NCBI GenBank assembly: GCA_002314195.1
Contig: DCCQ01000130.1
Location: 1-6,398 of the forward strand
Direction: 5' to 3'
DNA: 6,398 bases
DNA from: Bacteroidales bacterium UBA1077
Lineage (GTDB): Bacteria > Bacteroidota > Bacteroidia > Bacteroidales > UBA932
Under the pieces are notes generated by a model, which saw only the letters and a list, made by a program, of their open reading frames with translations, did no database searches and was not told the DNA's origin. The first letter of the stretch is position 1, and the number at the start of each line of letters is the position of its first letter. Positions 1 to 5,128 of the stretch are shown here, piece by piece. A program made the position numbers and the translations under genes.

Positions 1-894
1 CCTGTTCACCGAAGATATTGATGACCTTGTTCCGCTTGTTCGTCCACCGATGCTTGAAGACCTCGTCGATGCGGACATCGAGGATCTTGTCGATCCGGCA
101 CCGCTTCTGGATCTGGTCATGGAGGAACTTCTTACACCTGCGCTCCTTGATGCTGAGCCGATGCCGCTTCTTCTGGCGGAACCGGTTGTGGACAGTCTCG
201 GTGTGTAGACTCTACCGCTGCCTGGTCCAAAAAAGTCGTGGTCGTGAAAGTGATGCGGTCCATGTCCCCAGCCGCCGTGGTACCACGGGTCGTGCCATCC
301 GCCGTACCAGCCTCCATACCATCCGCCGTACCAACCGCTGTAGTGCCAAGGATCCCAGTACCAAGGATCATACCATCCGCTGTAATACCACGGATTGCTC
401 CATCCCCATGAATATCCGTAGTACCAAGGATCGTAACGCCATGGCGAGTACCATCCGCCATAGTACCAAGGATTCGCACCCCAATAGATTGAGGTGTAGA
501 AAGGACGGTTCCATGAGTACCAAGATGTCGCATACCAAGGCTGGTAGGCCGCCCATGTGTCAAATCCGTTGTCGTACAGATAGACGGATGTGGTGTTGTC
601 CGTGTTGTTGAAATCTATTCTAGCCGCTTTGTTCTCAGGGATGAACAGAGTGTCCACCTTCTCTCCGCTTTTCATGAAGATCGGTGAGTTCTTTGTCTTT
701 GCCACAAGAAGATCGGTCTCCTCGTCGTTGGCTGAAGAGACAGCCTCCTCTGCCTGATGAACCTTGGTCTTGGATGTATAGTAGATTCCATCCTGATACT
801 TCTGTCTGGAAGCATCATTGGCAAACTGCGCCGCTGAACCGCACGAAGTCAGTGCCAGAAGCGCCGAGATAAAGAGGATTGTGCGTGTTTTCAT
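1..894 (-). CDS. Trp/Tyr-rich lipoprotein of unknown function (3' end beyond window)
   Basis: The frame is open from ATG at 894 to the left edge: 298 codons and no stop, so the C-terminus is missing. Residues 1-17 form a signal peptide (basic MKTR, hydrophobic ILFISALLAL) ending in lipobox L-T-S-C with C18 as lipidated cysteine. The following residues (GSAAQ) lack the acidic cluster that sends Bacteroidota lipoproteins to the cell surface, so a periplasm-facing membrane anchor is the simpler guess. Residues 19-113 look like normal protein and include DGIYYTSK at 36-43. Residues 114-209 are low complexity with 22 Trp and 21 Tyr in 96 residues, in (D/N)PWY and GGWY units. Then come a His-rich patch (211-219, HGPHHFHDH) and a Ser/Arg/Gly/Thr-rich tail from 224 onward. 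A good Shine-Dalgarno precedes the ATG. I recall Bacteroidales proteins of this layout carrying names such as 'vitellogenin II precursor'; such names reflect composition only. Function unknown; divergent from proS. Confidence 0.85.
   Translation of the reverse strand, partial: MKTRTILFISALLALTSCGSAAQFANDASRQKYQDGIYYTSKTKVHQAEEAVSSANDEETDLLVAKTKNSPIFMKSGEKVDTLFIPENKAARIDFNNTDNTTSVYLYDNGFDTWAAYQPWYATSWYSWNRPFYTSIYWGANPWYYGGWYSPWRYDPWYYGYSWGWSNPWYYSGWYDPWYWDPWHYSGWYGGWYGGWYGGWHDPWYHGGWGHGPHHFHDHDFFGPGSGRVYTPRLSTTGSARRSGIGSASRSAGVRSSSMTRSRSGAGSTRSSMSASTRSSSIGGRTSGTRSSISSVNR
268..555 (-). repeat. Degenerate repeats coding the W/Y/G/P-rich block
   Basis: This tract encodes residues 114-209 of the lipoprotein. 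On the plus strand the 11-mer GTACCAAGGAT occurs exactly at 358-368, 421-431 and 463-473, spaced 63 and 42 bp apart, both multiples of 21. It encodes the (D/N)PWY units at residues 141-144, 155-158 and 176-179. Near copies lie at 517-526 and around 532-540, and CCATCC-GC motifs coding GGWY recur between them. The reading frame is kept throughout, as expected for an expanded protein repeat under selection. The repetitive composition also leaves long spurious open frames on both strands. Confidence 0.7.
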
Positions 895-901
895 TTCTGA
901 A

Positions 902-907
902 TCTCCT
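902..907 (-). promoter_or_regulatory. Ribosome binding site of the lipoprotein gene
   Basis: On the minus strand AGGAGA lies 7 nt upstream of the ATG at 894 (AGGAGATTCAGAAATG). It matches the Shine-Dalgarno core well and fixes the start codon. It stands out because none of the plus-strand genes in the window has a comparable site, which is common in Bacteroidota. Confidence 0.65.
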
Positions 908-933
908 ATATTTAACAATTAATTCGTAACTTC

Positions 934-960
934 GTGGCCGCATCCAAAGGTGTCGGCCAC
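934..960. repeat. Inverted repeat GTGGCCG / CGGCCAC
   Basis: GTGGCCG (934-940) and CGGCCAC (954-960) are perfect complements separated by 13 nt. The arms are GC-rich in an AT-rich spacer. No U-run follows on either side and the genes diverge here, so a terminator is unlikely. It could be an operator or, if transcription starts nearby, a 5'-leader hairpin. Chance cannot be excluded for 7-bp arms. Confidence 0.35.
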
Positions 961-1045
961 ACAAATGTTCTTCAGTGAACAAAATCCATACCTTTCGGAA
1001 TATTGCACAATAATAAGAATAATTGACAAAAACAGCAAAGAATAT

Positions 1046-2524
1046 ATGGCAAAGGAAGTGACAAAAAGGTCTGAGAACTATTCTCAGTGGTACAATGATC
1101 TGGTTGTGAAGGCAGACTTGGCGGAGCAGTCCGCCGTCAGGGGATGCATGGTCATCAAGCCTTATGGCTATGCGATCTGGGAGAAGATGCAGCATGCCCT
1201 TGACACGATGTTCAAGGAGACAGGTGCTGTGAACGCCTATTTTCCGCTTTTCATCCCTAAGTCGTTCTTCAGCAAGGAGGCCGAGCACGTGGCCGGATTC
1301 GCCAAAGAGTGTGCCGTTGTCACTCACCACAGACTGATGAACGACCCAGACGGAAAGGGCGTGGTCGTGGACCCGTCCGCAAAACTTGAGGAGGAGCTCA
1401 TCGTGAGACCGACTTCCGAGACAATCATCTGGAGCACCTATAAGAACTGGATCACCTCCTGGAGGGATCTTCCTATTATGTGCAACCAGTGGGCGAACGT
1501 TGTCCGCTGGGAGATGCGCACGAGGCTTTTCCTCCGTACCGCAGAGTTCCTCTGGCAGGAGGGCCACACGGCACATGCCACCTCTCAGGAGGCTCAGGAA
1601 GAGGCGAAGAGAATGGTCGGAGTGTATGCCAAGTTCGCCCGCGAGTTCATGGCGTTGCCTGTGATCGTGGGACACAAGAGCCCGAACGAGAGGTTTGCCG
1701 GAGCGCTTGACACTCTCACGATAGAGGCGATGATGCAGGACGGAAAGGCCCTTCAAGCCGGAACGTCGCACTTCCTCGGCCAGAATTTCGCGAAGTCTTT
1801 CGATGTTAAATACACAGACAAGGAAGGCCAGCAGCAGTACGTCTGGGCTACATCATGGGGCGTTTCCACAAGGCTTATGGGAGCCCTTGTCATGGCTCAC
1901 GGTGACGACAACGGACTCGTCCTGCCGCCTGCCCTCGCTCCTATCCAGGTCGTCATGGTCCCGATCTACAAGACCGAGGAGGATCACAGCAGAATCCTTG
2001 AGAAGATGGACCAGCTGAAGAAAGCTCTTGAGGCTGAGGGACACACAGTCAAAATTGATGACCGTGACACCCTGCGTCCTGGATTCAAGTTCGCCGAGTG
2101 GGAACTCAAAGGAGTTCCTGTGCGTCTGGCCATGGGACCTCGCGATCTTGAGAACGGCACGGTCGAGGTGCACAGAAGGGACACTCTCGAGAAGCAGACG
2201 GTTGCCCTTGAAGGCCTTGATAAATCGATCGCCGCTCTGTTGGACGACATACAGAAGACCATTTACCAGAAAGCTTTCGATTTTCGCGCGTCACACGTCG
2301 AGAAATGCGATGACTGGGAGGCATTCAAGGCCAAGATCGGAACCGGCAAGTTCCTGCTCTGCCATTGGGACGGCACTGCCGAGACCGAGCAGAAGATCAA
2401 GGACGAGACAAAGGCCACGATCCGCTGCATCCCTGTGGACAGTTTCGTCTGCGAGGAAGAAGGCAAGGACATATATTCCGGCAAGCCGTCGAAGCAGAGG
2501 GTGGTGTTCGCCATTTCATATTAA
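1046..2524 (+). CDS. proS: Prolyl-tRNA synthetase (archaeal/eukaryotic-type)
   Basis: Cytoplasmic class II aminoacyl-tRNA synthetase that attaches proline to tRNA-Pro using ATP. The 492-residue product follows the Bacteroides enzyme nearly end to end. Visible signatures: motif-1 region around 33-71 (GCMVIKPYGYAIWEKMQ, then VNAYFPLFIPKS), RPTSET at 121-126, motif 2 at about 154-176 (RWEMRTR, then EFLWQEGHTAHA), the substrate-pocket segment GTSHFLGQNF at 239-248 and motif 3 at about 271-295 (WGVSTR, GDDNGLVLPP). The anticodon-binding domain starts near 298 (APIQVVMVPIY) and the C-terminal extra domain ends in the family's terminal Tyr. Length and the absence of the large editing insertion fit this short type. 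Start 1046 is chosen because homologues begin MAKE-; the frame stays open upstream to an ATG at 950, but those 32 residues look like translated promoter DNA. First gene of a likely proS - DUF3078 - tilS unit; no clear Shine-Dalgarno. Confidence 0.97.
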   Translation: MAKEVTKRSENYSQWYNDLVVKADLAEQSAVRGCMVIKPYGYAIWEKMQHALDTMFKETGAVNAYFPLFIPKSFFSKEAEHVAGFAKECAVVTHHRLMNDPDGKGVVVDPSAKLEEELIVRPTSETIIWSTYKNWITSWRDLPIMCNQWANVVRWEMRTRLFLRTAEFLWQEGHTAHATSQEAQEEAKRMVGVYAKFAREFMALPVIVGHKSPNERFAGALDTLTIEAMMQDGKALQAGTSHFLGQNFAKSFDVKYTDKEGQQQYVWATSWGVSTRLMGALVMAHGDDNGLVLPPALAPIQVVMVPIYKTEEDHSRILEKMDQLKKALEAEGHTVKIDDRDTLRPGFKFAEWELKGVPVRLAMGPRDLENGTVEVHRRDTLEKQTVALEGLDKSIAALLDDIQKTIYQKAFDFRASHVEKCDDWEAFKAKIGTGKFLLCHWDGTAETEQKIKDETKATIRCIPVDSFVCEEEGKDIYSGKPSKQRVVFAISY

Positions 2525-2543
2525 TGAATATAATAAACTGACT

Positions 2544-3644
2544 ATGAACGTGAAAGCAATTAAGTGCGCCGCATTGTCTTTGGCTCTTGCGCTCGTGGCT
2601 ATTGGGGCGTCAGCGCAGACGGACACGACAAGGAGAAACGCCCAGTCCGCCGCCGCAGCAGCCGCCAGGCTGCTGACACAGACGGAAGAGGCGAAGGTCG
2701 TGGCTCCGAAGCCAAACTACTGGACCAACTCGTTGATGACGAACCTGAACTTTGTTCAGAGCAGTTTCACGAACTGGGCTAAAGGTGGTTATAACAACTA
2801 CGCCTTGAGCGCCTACATTGACGGCAACGCGAAGTGGAAAAAGGGTGAGATGTACTGGAACAACCGTCTCCAGCTGGATTACGGTTTCCTGTACTCCGCC
2901 GACAAGCCTATAGTTCAGAAGAACAAGGACCGTATTCTCTTTGAGAGCACGTGGGGCTACAAGGCCACCAAGACCTTGAACTACTCTGCAAAGTTCACAT
3001 TCCTCAGTCAGTTCGCCAACGGTTACAACTATCCTACTCCCGCAGTGGAGGAGGACAAGGAACCGTCAAGCAAGGATTGGAGAAATGCCCGCGTTCTCAA
3101 GTCCAGCATCCTCTCTCCAGGAACTGTGAATTTGGGTCTTGGTATCGATTGGGTGCCAAGCAAGTGGCTGACGGTCAACCTTGCACCTATCACTGGCGGT
3201 TTTACCATCGTCGGAAATGAGAAGCTAAGAAAGAATTATGGTATGGAGAGGAAGAAGAAGTACGGTAACGAGGAGGAATATCCTGACGCCAAGGATGAGA
3301 AGAACATCTACTACACGACCGGCAATTATTACAAACCCGCCCGTTTCGAGTTCGGTGCCCAGCTGACCGCCGACGCCAAGGTCAAGGTCAACGACAATTT
3401 CGAGGGCTCGACACACCTGCTTCTGTTCTCCAACTACCTGAAGAACCCTCAGAACATCCGTGTGAACTGGGACACCCGTATGATGTGGAAACTAAGCAGG
3501 TTCTTCTCGCTGAACATCACGACCAACCTCATCTACGACGACACTGTCCTCATCACGGACAAGGACGGCGACACCGGCAGGAGAACTCAGTTCGCCCAGG
3601 CTCTTCAGTTCGGCTTCACCTACACGTTCGCAAGCAAGAAATAG
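2544..3644 (+). CDS. DUF3078-type outer-membrane beta-barrel protein
   Basis: A 366-residue exported protein. Residues 1-24 form a Sec signal peptide (KAIK, hydrophobic ALSLALALVAIGA, cleavage after ASA before Q25). The mature start is an Ala/Thr/Gln-rich linker with a poly-Ala run (36-41). From about 59 the sequence shows alternating, aromatic-rich strands and patterns I associate with the Bacteroidota DUF3078 family: NF-QSSFTNWAKGGYNN (69-85), WNNRLQLDYGF (105-115), KDRILFESTWGYK (128-140), FLSQFANGY (153-161), LSPGTVNLGLGIDW (190-203) and FSNYLKNPQNIRVNWD (295-310). It ends in a beta-signal-like strand (LQFGFTYTF) plus ASKK, consistent with assembly in the outer membrane. A charged stretch at 233-254 may be an extracellular loop. 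The exact role of the family is not known to me. The ATG at 2544 is picked because it begins the signal peptide; the same frame is open upstream only as a shadow of proS. It lies 19 bp after proS and 11 bp before tilS, so co-transcription is likely. Confidence 0.85.
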   Translation: MNVKAIKCAALSLALALVAIGASAQTDTTRRNAQSAAAAAARLLTQTEEAKVVAPKPNYWTNSLMTNLNFVQSSFTNWAKGGYNNYALSAYIDGNAKWKKGEMYWNNRLQLDYGFLYSADKPIVQKNKDRILFESTWGYKATKTLNYSAKFTFLSQFANGYNYPTPAVEEDKEPSSKDWRNARVLKSSILSPGTVNLGLGIDWVPSKWLTVNLAPITGGFTIVGNEKLRKNYGMERKKKYGNEEEYPDAKDEKNIYYTTGNYYKPARFEFGAQLTADAKVKVNDNFEGSTHLLLFSNYLKNPQNIRVNWDTRMMWKLSRFFSLNITTNLIYDDTVLITDKDGDTGRRTQFAQALQFGFTYTFASKK

Positions 3645-3655
3645 ATTTCCTGAAT

Positions 3656-5128
3656 ATGCAGGAACGTTTTGACAGAATCCTGAAAGGGCTGCTTCCCGAT
3701 GGGGAGGCGGTCCTTTTGGCTGTCAGCGGCGGCGTGGATTCGATGTGCATGGCCGATCTGTTCCTCAATTCAGCCGCCAAAGTGTCTTTCGTTTTGGCTC
3801 ACTGCAATTTTCATTTGAGAGGTCAGGAGAGTGATTCGGACGAGGCTCTTGTCAAGGAATGGGCTGAAAGACACGGGATCATATTCATAAAAAAGGATTT
3901 CGACACTCGCAGGCACGCCGCATCGAAGGGAATAAGCATCGAGATGGCGGCGAGGGAGTTGCGTTACGGCTGGTTCGCGAAGGTGTGCCGTGAGCGGGAA
4001 TTCTCTGCCCTGGCGGTCGCACACAACGCCAACGACAATGCGGAGACGATGATTCTGAATATGTTGCGTGGTACCGGTGTGAAAGGGATGACAGGGATGC
4101 GTCGCATTTCTCCTCTGCCTGATGCCGATGCTTTGCTTATAAGGCCACTGCTCGGTTTCCCGAGAAAGGATATTCATGAATATGCGGTCTCGCATGGTCT
4201 TCAGTGGCACGAGGACAGCACCAACACTGATTCCGCCTACAAGCGCAACTGCATCCGCAACGAGATATTCCCGATTTTCGAGAGGCTGAATCCGTCGTTC
4301 CTGACAACGCTGAACGAGGACATGGAGCGGTTCGCTCAGGTTCAATCCATCGCCGATGAATATGTCCATTCGGTTTCGGCGGAGGTTGTCCGCCATGACT
4401 CAGATGGACTCCCTGTGATTGACCATGAGAGACTTACATCGCAACTGAATTGGGAATATGTCCTTTTCCGCCTTCTGGAGCCATTCGGGTTCACTTCCTC
4501 TGCGGTCGCGGATCTCGCTGATGTCTTGAAAAGTCGTGGGACAGTCAGCGGCAGGAAGTTTTTTGCAAGTGAATATCTTGCTGTGACTTCGGCTACGGGA
4601 ATTCAGGTGATCAGGTCTGTGGACTTTACTGACGGTCACTTTGGCCGTAAGGACTGTCATTTATTTTGTAGTACTGGCGGTCACTTCGACAAGTTCAGTG
4701 ACCGATCCGCTCATGTCGCTGAACCTGCTGCATCGGTCGCTGAGCCTGTCGAAGCGACTGAGATAACCATCGAAGGATCAGGAATATATTCATTGAACGG
4801 AATCGAATTTTCCGTCTCATTGTCAGGCGACGTGAAAAATGTGAGAACTGTTTCAGGCGAGACGAAATTCGACACGGCCAAGATTCCTTTTCCTTTTACG
4901 GTCAGGCATTGGCGACCAGGTGACTGGATGCGCCCGCTTGGAATGCGTGGCCGCAAGAAACTCAGCGACATATTCGTTGACCTGAAGTTCAGTCTCCCGG
5001 AAAAGGAAAAAGCCCTCGTCATCGCTGACGAAGGCTCTCATGTTCTGGCTTTGATCGGTCACCGCATCGATGACTCGGTCAAGGTGACCAAAGATTCGGC
5101 TTCAGTCACTCTGATCCGCATTATCTGA
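3656..5128 (+). CDS. tilS: tRNA(Ile)-lysidine synthetase
   Basis: Cytoplasmic tRNA-modifying enzyme that uses ATP and lysine to turn C34 of the CAU-anticodon tRNA-Ile into lysidine, so that it reads AUA and is charged with Ile. The 490-residue product has the N-type PP-loop AVSGGVDS (22-29), AHCNFHLRG (48-56), the AH..NDNAET motif (122-131) followed by LRGTGVKGMTGM, and the conserved DSTN ... RN.IRNEIFP segment (187-206). The C-terminal TilS domain runs from about 413 to 488 (VRHWRPGDW, RPLGM, KKLSDIFVDLK, IGHRIDD). ATG 3656 is the start because MQERF directly precedes the PP-loop domain at normal spacing; no Shine-Dalgarno is present. The linker at about 325-370 holds a repeat-derived, low-complexity insert (HFDKFSDR, VAEPAAS, VAEPVEA), which probably makes the protein somewhat longer than its relatives. 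Third gene of the proS unit; its 3' end overlaps that of sppA by 8 bp. Confidence 0.96.
   Translation: MQERFDRILKGLLPDGEAVLLAVSGGVDSMCMADLFLNSAAKVSFVLAHCNFHLRGQESDSDEALVKEWAERHGIIFIKKDFDTRRHAASKGISIEMAARELRYGWFAKVCREREFSALAVAHNANDNAETMILNMLRGTGVKGMTGMRRISPLPDADALLIRPLLGFPRKDIHEYAVSHGLQWHEDSTNTDSAYKRNCIRNEIFPIFERLNPSFLTTLNEDMERFAQVQSIADEYVHSVSAEVVRHDSDGLPVIDHERLTSQLNWEYVLFRLLEPFGFTSSAVADLADVLKSRGTVSGRKFFASEYLAVTSATGIQVIRSVDFTDGHFGRKDCHLFCSTGGHFDKFSDRSAHVAEPAASVAEPVEATEITIEGSGIYSLNGIEFSVSLSGDVKNVRTVSGETKFDTAKIPFPFTVRHWRPGDWMRPLGMRGRKKLSDIFVDLKFSLPEKEKALVIADEGSHVLALIGHRIDDSVKVTKDSASVTLIRII
4633..4686 (+). repeat. Direct repeat CGGTCACTT flanking the repeat module
   Basis: CGGTCACTT occurs at 4633-4641 and again at 4678-4686, 45 bp apart (15 codons), giving GHFGRKD and GHFDKFSD in the protein. 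The second copy is the start of the left arm of the inverted repeat, so the first may be a decayed older copy. With only nine bases matching, chance is possible. Confidence 0.35.
4679..4759. repeat. REP-like inverted-repeat pair inside tilS
   Basis: Two 25-bp arms, 4679-4703 (core CTTCGACAAGTTCAGTGACC) and 4735-4759 (core GGTCGCTGAGCCTGTCGAAG), are reverse complements at 20 of 25 positions, with a 31-nt spacer. In the tilS mRNA three of the five mismatches become G-U pairs, leaving only two A-C mismatches, so a strong hairpin is expected. Each arm is also a small palindrome: GGTCACT/AGTGACC (7 bp, 11-nt loop) on the left, and GGTCGCT/AGCGACT (one G-U) on the right. The module is 81 bp, exactly 27 codons, and is read as residues 342-368 of TilS. 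From memory, TTCGACA(A/G)GCTCAG-type palindromes are scattered through many bacterial genomes; a search is needed to place this one. Confidence 0.7.
4715..4748 (+). repeat. 21-nt-period direct repeat (half-copies of the right arm)
   Basis: GTCGCTGAACCTG at 4715-4727 and GTCGCTGAGCCTG at 4736-4748 match at 12 of 13 bases and are 21 nt apart. They encode the tandem VAEPAAS-VAEPVEA in the TilS linker. The first copy lies in the loop of the larger inverted repeat, which suggests partial duplication of the right arm rather than a simple two-arm insertion. Confidence 0.55.
5121..5128. other. Convergent tail-to-tail overlap of tilS and sppA
   Basis: The TGA of tilS lies at 5126-5128 and the TAA of the minus-strand sppA at 5121-5123, so the two coding sequences share 8 bp. 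There is no intergenic space for a conventional terminator; transcripts from each side must end inside the opposite gene. No hairpin followed by a T-run is seen within about 100 bp on either side. Confidence 0.9.

Larger units (their letters stand above)
895..1045. promoter_or_regulatory. Divergent intergenic region (lipoprotein / proS)
   Basis: This 151-bp AT-rich spacer must hold the promoters of both the minus-strand lipoprotein gene and the plus-strand proS unit. On the plus strand, TACCTTTC at 989-996 matches the Bacteroidota -7 element TAnnTTTG in seven of eight places counting the free positions, but no convincing -33 TTTG lies 19-21 bp upstream, so it is only a weak candidate. On the minus strand I find no good -7/-33 pair. 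There is a 7-bp inverted repeat at 934-960 and a small TATTG-CA-CAATA palindrome at 1001-1012. No small ORF with credible content is seen. Confidence 0.5.

Noticed and set aside
18..611. 197-codon plus-strand open frame and a 143-codon minus-strand frame (132-563) over the lipoprotein gene
   Set aside because: Both are by-products of the repetitive Trp/Tyr codons; they lack recognisable protein features, while the frame starting at 894 has a signal peptide, lipobox and ribosome binding site.
989..996. TACCTTTC as a Bacteroidota -7 promoter element for proS
   Set aside because: The last base of the motif does not match and no TTTG -33 element is at the right distance; kept only as a weak remark in the intergenic entry.
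950..1045. N-terminal extension of proS from the ATG at 950
   Set aside because: Homologues start at MAKE-; the extra 32 residues are unlike any ProRS N-terminus and are encoded by the AT-rich promoter region.
815..1771. 318-codon minus-strand open frame across proS and the promoter region
   Set aside because: It is antisense to the clear motifs of prolyl-tRNA synthetase, and its composition (His/Leu/Arg-rich) is that of a shadow frame.
2028..2543. In-frame upstream extension of the DUF3078 gene within proS
   Set aside because: It is an alternative frame of proS; the signal peptide starting at 2544 marks the true N-terminus.
3485..3655. 57-residue upstream extension of tilS
   Set aside because: It overlaps the DUF3078 gene in another frame, has shadow-like Arg/His composition, and the TilS fold begins directly after 3656.
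5057..5089. Inverted repeat GGTCACC (5057-5063) / GGTGACC (5083-5089) near the end of tilS, considered as terminator or further repeat copy
   Set aside because: No T-run follows, the 19-nt loop is unrelated to the REP-like core, and the codons encode the conserved IGHRIDD segment of TilS.
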